From Micromonospora orduensis (GTDB taxonomy: Bacteria > Actinomycetota > Actinomycetes > Mycobacteriales > Micromonosporaceae): a stretch of DNA of 64,000 nt. The notes beneath the pieces were generated by a model. The model had not been told where the DNA came from. It saw only the letters and a list, made by a program, of their open reading frames with translations, and ran no database searches. The position numbers were made by a program, and so were the translations under genes. The DNA lies in NCBI RefSeq assembly GCF_006228125.1, contig NZ_VDFY01000068.1:1-64000 (forward strand), given 5' to 3'. Within the stretch, counting starts at the first letter, position 1, and the number at the start of each line of letters is the position of its first letter. Positions 33,499 through 41,974 of this stretch are shown one piece after another.

Positions 33499-35094
33499 TC
33501 AGGCCTGTGAGCGCCCGTCGTGGTGGGCGTTGCGGGCCAGCGGGACGACCAGGACCGCCTCGGTGCCACCGTTGGCGCCCGCGCGCAGCTCGATGGTGCC
33601 GCGCAGCTCCCCGGTGACCAGGGCCCGGACGATCTGCAGCCCGAGTCGGCTGCCGCGCTCGGCGTCGAAGTCCGGTGGCAGTCCACGCCCGTTGTCGGCT
33701 ACCGAGACGTGCAACATCTTGCGGAACCGGTGCGCCGAGACCACCACCTCCGGCCGCACCGACGGGTCGACCTCGGGGACGATGGCCGGCACCATGCCCG
33801 ACGCCGCGGGCCCGGAGGGCTCCTCCGCCTCGTCCGAGGGTGGGAAGCCGTGCTCGACGGCGTTGAGCAGCAACTCGTTGAGGACCATCACCAGCGAGGT
33901 GGCGATCTCCGCCGGCAGCACACCGAAGCTGCCCCGCCGGCGCATGCCGACGCTCACCTCGGTAGCCGCGACCTCGGTGGCCGCGCTCGCCACCCGGTCG
34001 ACGATGCCGTCGAACTCGACCGCCTCGTCGCTGGACATGGAGAGCGTCTCGTGCACCAGGGCGATCGAGGCGACCCGCCGGACCGACTCCTCCAGCGCGA
34101 CGCGGGCCTCCGGCATGGACACCCGGCGGGCCTGCAACCGCAGCAGGGCGGCCACCGTCTGGAGGTTGTTCTTCACCCGGTGGTGGATCTCCCGGATGGT
34201 GGCGTCCTTCGTGATCAGCGCCCGGTCCCGGCGACGGACCTCGGTGATGTCCCGGACCAGCACCAGCGCGCCGATCGGCACCCCGGCGGGCATCAGCGGC
34301 AGCGCCCGGGTGAGCATCGTGGCGCCACGCGCGTCGATCTCCCGCCGGGGCGGCGCCTCTCCGCGCAGAGCAGCCAGGATGCCGTTCGCCGCCTCGGTGC
34401 CGTCCAACGGGTCACCGGCCAGCCTGCGGTGCAGCGCGGCCAGGTCCTCCCCCACCAGGTGGGAGGCGTAGCCCAACCGGCGGTACGCGGACTGCGCGTT
34501 CGGGCTCGCGTAGGTGACCTTGCCGCCGGCGTCCAGCCGGACCAGGCCGTCACCGACCCGGGGCGCGGAGGTGGTCTCGCCCGGGTGCCGGGGCGGCGGG
34601 AAGGTGCCGTCCGCGATCATCTGGGCCAGGTCGTCGGCAGTGGTCAGGTAGTTCAGCTCCAGCTGGCTGGGCGTACGCGCCGTGGAGAGATTGGTGTCCC
34701 GCCCCACCACGGCGATCACCTCGCCGGCCTCACCCTCGGCGGTCCGCAGCCGGACCGGGATCGCCTCGTGCCGGGCCGGCACGTCGCCGTACCAGACCGG
34801 GTCGCCCTCGCGCCAGATCCGGCCCTGGGAGTACGCCACCCCCAGGTGCGCCACCTCCGGTCCGCCGACGATCCGCCCCACCTGGTCGTCCTGGTACGCG
34901 GTGGGGGCGGTCGTCGGGCGGACCTGGGCGACGCAGAGGAACGTGCCGTCCGCGTCGACCGGCACCCAGAGCAGCAGGTCGGCGAAGGACAGGTCGGACA
35001 GCAGCTGCCAGTCGCCGGCGATCCGGTGCAGGTGGTCGATGTCGGCCGGACGGAGATGGGTGTGCTCCTCGGCGAGGTCGCGCAGCGTGGACAC
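33499..35094 (-). CDS. pdtaS: PdtaS-type sensor histidine kinase
   Basis: This is a soluble 531-residue kinase. An N-terminal GAF-like domain (about 1-160) is followed by a PAS domain (about 180-285), the HisKA_2 dimerisation block with EIHHRVKNNLQTVAALLRLQ (phospho-His at 304/305) and a HATPase domain with NELLLNAVEHG and DNGRGLP. This arrangement matches M. tuberculosis PdtaS (Rv3220c), which signals to the RNA-binding antiterminator PdtaR. The genomic setting near whiB1 and the biotinyl protein supports orthology. An insertion of about 30 residues rich in Pro and Glu lies after the N box. It follows the SIS gene by 25 bp, so the two may be co-transcribed. Confidence 0.92.
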   Translation of the reverse strand: MSTLRDLAEEHTHLRPADIDHLHRIAGDWQLLSDLSFADLLLWVPVDADGTFLCVAQVRPTTAPTAYQDDQVGRIVGGPEVAHLGVAYSQGRIWREGDPVWYGDVPARHEAIPVRLRTAEGEAGEVIAVVGRDTNLSTARTPSQLELNYLTTADDLAQMIADGTFPPPRHPGETTSAPRVGDGLVRLDAGGKVTYASPNAQSAYRRLGYASHLVGEDLAALHRRLAGDPLDGTEAANGILAALRGEAPPRREIDARGATMLTRALPLMPAGVPIGALVLVRDITEVRRRDRALITKDATIREIHHRVKNNLQTVAALLRLQARRVSMPEARVALEESVRRVASIALVHETLSMSSDEAVEFDGIVDRVASAATEVAATEVSVGMRRRGSFGVLPAEIATSLVMVLNELLLNAVEHGFPPSDEAEEPSGPAASGMVPAIVPEVDPSVRPEVVVSAHRFRKMLHVSVADNGRGLPPDFDAERGSRLGLQIVRALVTGELRGTIELRAGANGGTEAVLVVPLARNAHHDGRSQA

Positions 35095-35119
35095 GGTGAC
35101 CAGGGTGCCACGCCACGCC

Positions 35120-36172
35120 TCACATCGTCGCGGTGACCTTCTTCAGGCCGCGCGGCGCATCCGGATCCTCGCCCCGGGTGAGTGCCAGCGCCAGCGCGAG
35201 GCGCTGCAACGGCAGGATGTCCAGCAGCGGGGCGTACCGCTCGTCGACCTCGGGGACGGCGAGCCGGGTGGCGCCCGGAACGTCCGCGGAGCCCACCACC
35301 ACCACGTCGGCGCGGCGTTCGCCGAGGCGGGGCAGCACCTCCCCCATCGACCGGCCACCGGGGCCGGAGCCGACCACGGCGAGCACCGGCACCTCCGGGT
35401 CGGTCATGGCCAGCGGCCCGTGCAGCAGGTCGGCGCCGGAGAAGGCGAGCGCCGGCAGGTACGAGGTCTCCATCAGCTTCAGCGCCGCCTCCCGGGCGGT
35501 CGGGTAGGCGTACCCCCGGCCGGTGGTGACCAGTTGCCGGGCGAAGCGGTAGCGCGGCGCGAGGCGGGCCGGGGTGTCGTCGGCCAGGGTGCGGGCGGCC
35601 AGGTCGGGTAGCGCGGCGAGCGCCTCCCGTTCGGCGGCCGGGAGTACGCCGTCGCCGGCCCGGACGCCCTCCACCAGCATCAGCAGGGCGAGCAGTTCGG
35701 CGGTGTACGTCTTGGTGGCGGCCACCGCCCGTTCGTGCCCGGCGGCGATGTCGATGCTCAGTTCGGCCACCTCAGCCAGCGGCGAGTCGGAGGCGTTGGT
35801 CACCGCGAGGGTCAGCGCGCCGGAGGCCCGGGCGGCGCGCAGCACCTCGGCCAGGTCGGGTGAGCCGCCACTCTGGCTGACGCCGACGACAAGCGCGTCG
35901 GACAGGTCGGGGCGGGCGCCGTAGAGGGTGACGACGCTTGGCGAGGCGAGCCCGGCGGGCAGGCCGAGCCGGATCTCGGTGAGGTACGCCCCGTAGAGGG
36001 CGGCGTGGTCGGAGGTGCCGCGGGCGGTGAAGACCACGTGCCGCGGGCGGCGCTCGGCCACGGCCGCCGCGACCCGGGCGATCTCCCCGGCGTTGGCGGC
36101 GGACAGCAGACGCTCGTACCCGGCCGGCTGCTCGTCGATGTCGGCGGCCATCCCGGCCCCTGCACGTGTCAC
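35120..36172 (-). CDS. SIS-domain protein (GlmS isomerase-like / AgaS-like)
   Basis: This 350-residue protein contains two SIS sugar-phosphate isomerase domains and no glutaminase domain. The first includes VVFTARGTSDHAALYGAYL and GVSQSGGSPD; the second has GYAYPTAREAALKLMET and HGPLAM. Relatives bind or deaminate glucosamine-6-phosphate or N-acetyl sugars, so it may act in amino-sugar recycling or sensing. The GTG start follows a strong GGAGGGGAG site; an ATG seven codons later is less likely. It is upstream of pdtaS on the same strand, and the upstream region carries an inverted repeat. Confidence 0.88.
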   Translation of the reverse strand: MTRAGAGMAADIDEQPAGYERLLSAANAGEIARVAAAVAERRPRHVVFTARGTSDHAALYGAYLTEIRLGLPAGLASPSVVTLYGARPDLSDALVVGVSQSGGSPDLAEVLRAARASGALTLAVTNASDSPLAEVAELSIDIAAGHERAVAATKTYTAELLALLMLVEGVRAGDGVLPAAEREALAALPDLAARTLADDTPARLAPRYRFARQLVTTGRGYAYPTAREAALKLMETSYLPALAFSGADLLHGPLAMTDPEVPVLAVVGSGPGGRSMGEVLPRLGERRADVVVVGSADVPGATRLAVPEVDERYAPLLDILPLQRLALALALTRGEDPDAPRGLKKVTATM

Positions 36173-36263
36173 GGACTCTCCCCTCCTGCGCGAATGCCGC
36201 GCGTTTGCTGCTCAGTCTTGCATCTTTCAAGGCGACCGAGCAATCGAACGAGCAGTAGTGCGC

Positions 36264-36294
36264 AGTTGATCACCTGATCATCCCAATATCAACT
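36264..36294. promoter_or_regulatory. Inverted repeat between divergent SIS and TPR genes
   Basis: AGTTGAT and ATCAACT are separated by 17 bases, with an inner GATCACCTGATC-type dyad, in the AT-rich middle of the divergent promoter region. It is a candidate operator for either gene. No regulator gene is adjacent. Confidence 0.35.
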
Positions 36295-36339
36295 ACAGTT
36301 GGCCCGCTCTATCCGCTGTAGCTGCGACGAGAGGACACC

Positions 36340-38187
36340 GTGCCCGAGGGAAGGGACGACCCCGCGCTCTCCGCGACGGAGGAGCTGGCCCTTGCCCGGC
36401 TGGCGCTGGACGAGGGCGACCTGCACCACGCCGCCGGTCACCTCGCCGGCGCGCTGGCCCGCGCACCCACCCTGCCGGAGGTGCACGAGACACTGGCCCG
36501 GCTGGCCGCCGCCAGCGGAGGCGGGCTCGACCTCTTCCCGATCAACCACCACACCTACGTCGGCGCGGTCGTCGCCCGGGCCCACCTACTGGCCGCCACC
36601 GGCCGTCCCGCCGAAGGGCTCGAGCTGCTGGCCGCCGCGACCGGGTACGCCCCCGGCACCGAATGGGCCGCCGTTCCCTGGGTGACCACACCCGAACTCG
36701 CCGAGCGGCTCGATCCGGAGCGCACCGCCCGGATCCTCATGCAGGTCTGCTCCGCGCTGCCCGACCCGGTGCCCCGGATCGGTCGGGCGGCCCTGGCGCC
36801 GTACCTCACGCTGGCCCGCAACGCCGTCACCGTCCGCCCCGAACACGGTCTGCTGCTGGGAGCGGCGTCCGCGCTGGCCCGACGCCTCGGCGAGGTCGCG
36901 CTGGCGATCCGGTGGGCCGCCCGGGGCGTACGCGCGCAACCGTCGAAGATGGGCGAGGTCTGGCTCGGGTACGCGTACCGCAGCGCGGGCCGGACCCGCG
37001 ACGCCCTCGCGGCCCTCAACCGGGCCGTCGCGCTGGACCCCGACGACCTGGCCGTCTACGCGGACATCGCCGGCACCCTCGCCGAGACCGGCCGGCTCGA
37101 CGAGGCGTTGGAGTGGACCGAGCGGGCACTGGCCCGGGACCCGTCGTTCGACTGCGCGGTGCACACCGCCCACCGCCTGCGGCATCTGCGCGACGGTGAC
37201 CTGGCCCATCTCGTCGCGCTCGCCGACTTCGTCCGGGACCACCCCGACGACAGCCACGAGCACGGCGACCTGGCCCAGTGCTGTCGGGGCCGACCCTGGC
37301 TCGGGCAGCTCACGCCGGCCGGTGGCCCGCTCATCGACGCGATGCGCCGGGCGGTGGCCGACGACGACAACGGCATGGGCAGCGCCGTCCGGTTGGCGGC
37401 GGCCGCGCCGCCAAGCGCCGTACGGACGGTCACGTCGACGGCGCCCGGGCTACGGATCGAGATCACCGGCACGCCGGAGCCGGACCCGCGCGAGCCCCGC
37501 CGGGCGTCCGCCCAGCGGTTGTGGGACTACGCGGACAGCGTCCCGACGCCCGCGCTGCCGGAGCCCTCGGCGGCGGCGGTCGAGCGGATCGGGCAGGTCG
37601 CCCACCCGGCGTGGCCGCATCCCCCGGCGGCGTACGACGCGGCGGTCGGCCTGGCCGGCCTCGACGTGGCCGATCTGCTCGGCCTGCTGGTGCACCCGCC
37701 GGCGGCGCCGGCCAACGCGGTGGGCCGGCTGCTGGCCGCCCACGACCCGTCGGTCTGGGTACGCGGCGTGCAGGTGTGGGCGTGTCTCGGTCTGCTGCAC
37801 CACCGCACCGACGAGCCGTGGGACACCTCGACGCGACGCCGGGTGCTGCTGGACCTGGTCTGGGGCGTGGAGGACTGGATCACGGAGGCGGCGCTGTTCG
37901 CCCTGGTCACCGCCGCCTGGGTGGACCCGCAGGTGCGGTCGGACGTGGCACGCGTGGTGGCCGAGAGGCTGGCCGACGTGGCCGCCGTGGCCCGCGCGAG
38001 ACCGGTCCCGATCGCCGCCTCGCTGGCCCACCTGGCGCTGGCCGCCCCGGCACTGGACGCCACCACAGCGGCCCTGGCCACCGAACTGTTGGCCGACCGC
38101 CGGTCCCACCAGACCCTGCCCCGCCCCCGCAACCCGTTGCGCCGCCTCTGGCACCGCCTCACAAAGGGTGCGCCGCGCCGACCGTGA
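36340..38187 (+). CDS. TPR-repeat protein, unknown function
   Basis: This 615-residue soluble protein has several tetratricopeptide units in its first half (for example LALARLALDEGDLHHAAGHLAGALARAP in parts, and GEVWLGYAYRSAGRTRDALAALNRAVALDPDD in parts). The second half (about 340-600) is less repetitive and helical, with many Ala and Trp residues and no recognised domain. The basic tail ends RLWHRLTKGAPRRP. There is no signal peptide. I do not know the partner. It is divergent from the SIS gene. The stop codon lies in the loop of a strong hairpin terminator. Confidence 0.75.
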   Translation: MPEGRDDPALSATEELALARLALDEGDLHHAAGHLAGALARAPTLPEVHETLARLAAASGGGLDLFPINHHTYVGAVVARAHLLAATGRPAEGLELLAAATGYAPGTEWAAVPWVTTPELAERLDPERTARILMQVCSALPDPVPRIGRAALAPYLTLARNAVTVRPEHGLLLGAASALARRLGEVALAIRWAARGVRAQPSKMGEVWLGYAYRSAGRTRDALAALNRAVALDPDDLAVYADIAGTLAETGRLDEALEWTERALARDPSFDCAVHTAHRLRHLRDGDLAHLVALADFVRDHPDDSHEHGDLAQCCRGRPWLGQLTPAGGPLIDAMRRAVADDDNGMGSAVRLAAAAPPSAVRTVTSTAPGLRIEITGTPEPDPREPRRASAQRLWDYADSVPTPALPEPSAAAVERIGQVAHPAWPHPPAAYDAAVGLAGLDVADLLGLLVHPPAAPANAVGRLLAAHDPSVWVRGVQVWACLGLLHHRTDEPWDTSTRRRVLLDLVWGVEDWITEAALFALVTAAWVDPQVRSDVARVVAERLADVAAVARARPVPIAASLAHLALAAPALDATTAALATELLADRRSHQTLPRPRNPLRRLWHRLTKGAPRRP

Positions 38188-38210
38188 GGTCGGCGCGGCG
38201 CTTTGTGAGG
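38157..38210. terminator. Bidirectional terminator overlapping the end of the TPR gene
   Basis: A 13-bp GC stem (CGCCGCGCCGACC) with loop GTGA is extended by a further 10-bp stem (CCTCACAAAG with CTTTGTGAGG) after a four-base bulge. The TGA stop of the TPR gene is in the loop, and the convergent MFS gene ends ten bases further on. Confidence 0.9.
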
Positions 38211-38219
38211 TGGGGTGGG

Positions 38220-39800
38220 TCAGGCCACGGGGGCCTTGCCGAGGGCGATCTCGGCCTCCTCCTCCGGGGAGGCCTGCGGTGGGGCCTCGTTCGCGGTGCG
38301 CAGCGGGATCTCCTTGATGAACCAGGCGAGCACCGGGATCGCGACGGTGAACACCACCGCCCAGAGGAAGACGTGCGAGATGGCGTCGGCGAGCCCACCG
38401 AGCACCAGCTCCCGCGCCTGGGCGGGCAGATCCTTGAGCATCTCCAGGTCCATCTCGGCGCCGGACTTGCCACCGAGCGCGCCGCCCGCCGCGGAGTCGG
38501 CCAGTCGGTTGGCGAAGATCGCGCCGAACAGCGAGATGCCGAACGAACCGCCGATCGACCGGAAGAAGGTCGCCGCGCCGCTGGCCGCGCCGAGGTCCTT
38601 CTGCTCCACGCTGTTCTGCGCGATCAGCATGGAGGTCTGCATGAGGAAGCCCATGCCGACGCCGAGCACGACCATGTAGAGCGAGGACGTCAGCTTGCTG
38701 GTGTCGGTGTCGAGCATCGACAGCAGCGCCATGCCCGCGGCCATCACCACACCGCCGATGATCGGGTACGCCCGGTACCTACCGTTCTTCGTGATCGCCC
38801 GCCCGATGACCAGCGAGACGACGAGCATGCCGAACATCAGCGGCAGGAGCAGCAGGCCGCTGTTGGTCGCCGACGCCCCCTGCACGGTCTGCTGGTAGAG
38901 CGGCAGGAAGTTCATCGCGCCGAACATCGCGAAGCCGAGCAGGAAGCCGATCACCGAGATCAGCGCGAAGTTGCGGTTGGCGAACAGCCCCAGCGGCAGG
39001 ATCGGCTCCGGGACCCGGCGCTCGACCAGGCCGAACACCACAAGTGCGAGCACGGCCAGCACGGCCAGGCCGAGGATCTGCGGAGAGGACCAGTCGTACT
39101 GGCTGCCACCCCAGGTGGTGATCAGCACGATCGCGGTGATGCCGACCGAGAGCAGCCCGGCGCCGAACCAGTCGATCCGGTGCTCGGTGCGGTACTTCGG
39201 CAGGTGCATCGTGGTGATCAGGACGAGCAGCGCGACGCCGCCGAGCGGCAGGTTCACGTAGAACGCCCAGCGCCAGGAGAGGTGGTCGGTGATGAAGCCG
39301 CCGACCAGCGGGCCGGCCACCATGGCGATGGCCATGATGCCGGCGATCATGCCCTGGTAGCGCCCACGCTCGCGGGGCGGGACCAGGTCGCCGATGATCG
39401 CCATCACGCCGACCATGAGGCCGCCGGCGCCCAGGCCCTGCACGGCCCGGAAAGCGATGAGCTGCACCATGCCGTCCTGCGGGCCGCCGAACATGCCCGA
39501 GCCGGCCATGCCGCAGAGGGCGGAGCCGACGAGGAAGATGACCACCGAGGTCAGGAAGACCGACTTGCGGCCGTAGAGGTCACCGAGCTTGCCCCAGATC
39601 GGGGTGGAGACGGTGGTGCCCAGGACGTACGCGGTGACGACCCAGGTGAAGTGGTCGAGGCCGCCGAACTCGCCGACGATCCGCGGCAGCGCGGTGCTGA
39701 CGATCATGTTGTCGAGCATCGCGAGCATCATCGCGATCATCAGCCCGAACAGCACGACCCGTACGTTGGGTCGTGCGCCGGCCTGGGTTGCCTGAGTCAT
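38220..39800 (-). CDS. MFS drug-efflux transporter, DHA2 (EmrB/QacA) family
   Basis: This 526-residue protein has about 14 membrane helices. The family motifs are present: LDNMIVSTALPRI in helix 1, WGKLGDLYGRKSVF (motif A, between helices 2 and 3), RAVQGLGAGGLM and the motif C region MVAGPLVGGFI. It should export hydrophobic or cationic drugs using the proton gradient. The start is the ATG before TQATQAGARPN, since upstream sequence overlaps the operators. It is divergent from a TetR gene, with two operator-like dyads between them, so it is almost certainly under TetR control. Confidence 0.94.
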   Translation of the reverse strand: MTQATQAGARPNVRVVLFGLMIAMMLAMLDNMIVSTALPRIVGEFGGLDHFTWVVTAYVLGTTVSTPIWGKLGDLYGRKSVFLTSVVIFLVGSALCGMAGSGMFGGPQDGMVQLIAFRAVQGLGAGGLMVGVMAIIGDLVPPRERGRYQGMIAGIMAIAMVAGPLVGGFITDHLSWRWAFYVNLPLGGVALLVLITTMHLPKYRTEHRIDWFGAGLLSVGITAIVLITTWGGSQYDWSSPQILGLAVLAVLALVVFGLVERRVPEPILPLGLFANRNFALISVIGFLLGFAMFGAMNFLPLYQQTVQGASATNSGLLLLPLMFGMLVVSLVIGRAITKNGRYRAYPIIGGVVMAAGMALLSMLDTDTSKLTSSLYMVVLGVGMGFLMQTSMLIAQNSVEQKDLGAASGAATFFRSIGGSFGISLFGAIFANRLADSAAGGALGGKSGAEMDLEMLKDLPAQARELVLGGLADAISHVFLWAVVFTVAIPVLAWFIKEIPLRTANEAPPQASPEEEAEIALGKAPVA

Positions 39801-39827
39801 GGGTAAGCTCCCCCCGAGGATTGCCAT

Positions 39828-39873
39828 ACTTACTTGCCGCCCGGCTAGTCACCTTACTAGCCGCACGGTAAGT
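39828..39873. promoter_or_regulatory. Duplicated TetR operator between MFS and tetR genes
   Basis: Two copies of a 16-base unit (CTTACTTGCCGCCCGG at 39829 and CTTACTAGCCGCACGG at 39853) repeat with a 24-base period. The second is itself an interrupted palindrome (CTTAC-N10-GTAAG). The whole region also forms a larger dyad centred near 39851 (ACTTAC...GTAAGT, CGGCTAGT...ACTAGCCG). It lies between the divergent efflux and tetR genes. Confidence 0.75.
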
Positions 39874-39912
39874 TGGGTAGCAGGAACGGGTCAAGCCAAT
39901 TGGAGGGCGTGC

Positions 39913-40524
39913 GTGAGCGAGAGCACAGGCGGGACGCGAGAGCGCATCAAGGCCGTCGCGCTCGAGCTCTTCACCGAGCAGGGGTACGAGAAGACCTCGC
40001 TCCGGGAGATCGCCGAGCGGCTCAACGTCACCAAGGCCGCCCTCTACTACCACTTCAAGAGCAAGGACGACATCGTCGCCAGCTTCGTCGAGGACCGACT
40101 GAAGCAGATGGACGCCCTGACCGCGTGGGGCGAGTCGCAGCCACCCACCCTGGCCACCCGACGTGAACTGATCTCCCGCTACGCCGACACGATGTTCGGC
40201 GGCGAGATGCCCTCGGTGATGCGCTTCTTCGAGCAGAACCAGACCGTGCTCAAGAGCCTCTCCTCCGGCCAGCAGATGCGCGGCCGGATGATGCAGCTCG
40301 CCAACGCGCTCTGCCGGGGCGACGACTCCCCCGCCGCCCAACTGCGCGCAGCCCTGTCACTGTTCGCCGTACACACCAGCTGGTTCGCCGTACGCGCACC
40401 GAACCTGACCGACGAGGATCGCCGCCGGCTCGCGTTGGAGGTGGCCGACGAGCTGCTGGCCGCGATCGGCGGGAAGCCCGACGAGAAGGCCGCCACGGCC
40501 AGCTCGGGCGACACGCGGAGCTGA
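39913..40524 (+). CDS. TetR-family repressor
   Basis: This 203-residue regulator begins with the TetR helix-turn-helix domain: RERIKAVALELFTEQGYEKTSLREIAERLNVTKAALYYHFKSKDDI in sequence, ending near residue 58. The C-terminal ligand-binding domain is variable and Met/Leu-rich (PSVMRFFEQNQ, QQMRGRMMQLANALC). It starts with GTG behind GGAGGG. The divergent DHA2 efflux gene and the repeated dyads in between indicate that it represses both, releasing when it binds an exported compound. The ligand is unknown. Confidence 0.93.
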   Translation: MSESTGGTRERIKAVALELFTEQGYEKTSLREIAERLNVTKAALYYHFKSKDDIVASFVEDRLKQMDALTAWGESQPPTLATRRELISRYADTMFGGEMPSVMRFFEQNQTVLKSLSSGQQMRGRMMQLANALCRGDDSPAAQLRAALSLFAVHTSWFAVRAPNLTDEDRRRLALEVADELLAAIGGKPDEKAATASSGDTRS

Positions 40525-40537
40525 CCTGCCCGGCCGG

Positions 40538-41047
40538 TCACCCGCGGGGAAGCGCCAACCGCAGGCCGAGCAGATCCACGCCCTCAAGCGGCGACCAGTC
40601 CTTCTCCGGCGACCGGACGAAGCCGAGCCGCTCGTAGAGCCGGTGCGCCGAGGCGGCCATCCCGGCCCGGACACAGATCACCACGGCCGCGCAGCCCAAC
40701 TCGGTCGCACGGGCCACGCACGCCCGGACCAGCGCCCCGCCGACGCCACGCCCCTGCGCGGCCGGGTCCACCGCGAGCATCCGGAACTCCGCCTCGCCCG
40801 GCCCGGACAGCTCGGCGAACGGGGTGCCCGGCAGCACGAACGTGACCGAGCCCAGCACCGCGCCGGTCACCTCGTCCACCGCGACCAGCACCTCGCCACT
40901 GGCAGCCCGGGTCGACACGTCGGCCAGCACCACGCCGTACCCGTTCTCGCCCTTGAGCTGACCGTCAGCCTCGTACGCGGCCACGGTCAGCCGCGCCACC
41001 GCCGGGAAGTCGACCGGCTCGGCGCGCCGGACCAGCAGGCCGGTCAA
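40538..41047 (-). CDS. GNAT N-acetyltransferase
   Basis: This 169-residue protein has a single GNAT domain: VRRAEPVDFPAVARLTVAAY at the start, EFRMLAVDPAAQGRGVGGALV (acetyl-CoA loop Q-G-R-G-V-G) in the middle and AHRLYERLGFVRSPEKDW near the end. The start appears to be TTG, overlapping the stop of the biotinyl-protein gene as TTGA. The substrate is not known. It is convergent with the tetR gene, ending 13 bp away from it. Confidence 0.87.
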   Translation of the reverse strand: MTGLLVRRAEPVDFPAVARLTVAAYEADGQLKGENGYGVVLADVSTRAASGEVLVAVDEVTGAVLGSVTFVLPGTPFAELSGPGEAEFRMLAVDPAAQGRGVGGALVRACVARATELGCAAVVICVRAGMAASAHRLYERLGFVRSPEKDWSPLEGVDLLGLRLALPRG

Positions 41048-41259
41048 CCGATCACCGCGATCAGGTCACCGTCCTGCACGACGTCACCCTCGTTGACGGC
41101 GAGCTGCTGGACGACCCCGTCGGACTCGGCGATGACCGGGATCTCCATCTTCATCGACTCGAGGATCACCAGGGTGTCACCCTCGGACACGGTGTCACCG
41201 GTCGACGCGACGACCTTCCAGACGTTCGCCACCATCTCGGCGCGGATCTCCTCGGCCAT
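41044..41259 (-). CDS. Biotin/lipoyl attachment protein (TB7.3-like)
   Basis: This 71-residue protein is a single biotinyl domain. The modified Lys lies in the canonical ESMKMEIPV motif at about residue 36. It matches mycobacterial TB7.3 (Rv3221c) in size and sequence type. It would carry biotin for an acyl-CoA carboxylase or act as a lone biotinylated carrier; no carboxylase gene is nearby. The ATG follows GGGAGGG. It is encoded in the same region as rsrA/sigR, as in mycobacteria, and precedes a GNAT gene with which it overlaps. Confidence 0.93.
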   Translation of the reverse strand: MAEEIRAEMVANVWKVVASTGDTVSEGDTLVILESMKMEIPVIAESDGVVQQLAVNEGDVVQDGDLIAVIG

Positions 41260-41485
41260 GTCCAGGCCCTCCCTTTTCGCGATGTGCCTGCCGACGTATC
41301 CAATCATGCGGCGGTGGGACGCGGGTGCGGGAGCGGTGCGGCCGGTTGCCCGGCCGCCCTGAGGAAGGTGGCGCGCGCCGACCGCACTACCATCAGCGGG
41401 TCGGACCCGACGCCGGGCGGCCGGAGGGTGCACGGTCGCCGAGGTTGTGCGCACGAGGGATCCGACCCATCACGAGGAGGTCAGC

Positions 41486-41560
41486 ATGGCGAAGAAGTCC
41501 CGCAAGAAGAAGGCCCGTAAGAAGAGCGCCGCGAACCACGGCAAGCGTCCCAACTCCTGA
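41486..41560 (+). CDS. 50S ribosomal protein bL37
   Basis: This 24-residue, extremely basic protein (MAKKSRKKKARK..., ending ANHGKRPNS) matches the small bL37 protein seen in actinobacterial ribosomes: the MAK start, Lys/Arg run and the A-N-H-G-K-R-P-N end are characteristic. A strong GAGGAGG ribosome binding site precedes the ATG, and a perfect hairpin with a short T-run follows. It is easily missed because of its size. Confidence 0.9.
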   Translation: MAKKSRKKKARKKSAANHGKRPNS

Positions 41561-41622
41561 GTCGGCGCGGCGGGCCGCACGGTCCGTCACCGATCAGCCC
41601 GCACCCGGCGGACACCGGGTAC

Positions 41623-41663
41623 ACCGGTGGCCCGGGTCGACATCGACCCGGGCCACCGGTTTT
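41623..41663. terminator. Terminator after bL37, shared with rsrA end
   Basis: A perfect 16-18 bp stem (ACCGGTGGCCCGGGTCGA and its complement) is followed by TTTT in the plus direction. It separates the convergent bL37 and rsrA genes. Confidence 0.9.
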
Positions 41664-41685
41664 CGTCCGTCAGATGGCGCGACGC

Positions 41686-41973
41686 TCAGTCGGCCAGCTC
41701 GCGGGAGTCACTGGTCTCGAAGACCACCAACTCGGTGAGCTTGACCCGCAACCGCTCGCGCAGCTCGTCCGGCGCGGTCTCGTTGCCGCAGCAACGGGCG
41801 ACCAGGGCGCGGACCTCCTGCTCCAGCCCGTACTCGCGCAGGCACGGCCCGCACTCGTCGAGGTGGTGCCGGATCAACGTGCGCCGCTCGTCGGCGCACT
41901 CCAGATCCAGGTAGAGGTAGACCTCCGCGAGCACCTCGCGGCAGTCCGTCTCGTGCGGCTCCCCACAGCTCAC
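41686..41973 (-). CDS. rsrA: Mycothiol-system anti-sigma factor RsrA
   Basis: This 95-residue zinc-binding anti-sigma factor (ZAS family) inhibits SigR under reducing conditions. The ligands Cys11, His37, Cys41 and Cys44 fall at exactly the Streptomyces RsrA positions (HHLDECGPC block). Cys3, Cys26 and two Cys in ARCCGNE add further thiols. Oxidation forms a disulfide, releases zinc and frees the sigma factor. The start is GTG with a GGGAGG site upstream; the site lies in the end of sigR, so the two are coupled, with one base between. Confidence 0.95.
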   Translation of the reverse strand: MSCGEPHETDCREVLAEVYLYLDLECADERRTLIRHHLDECGPCLREYGLEQEVRALVARCCGNETAPDELRERLRVKLTELVVFETSDSRELAD

Positions 41974-41974
41974 G

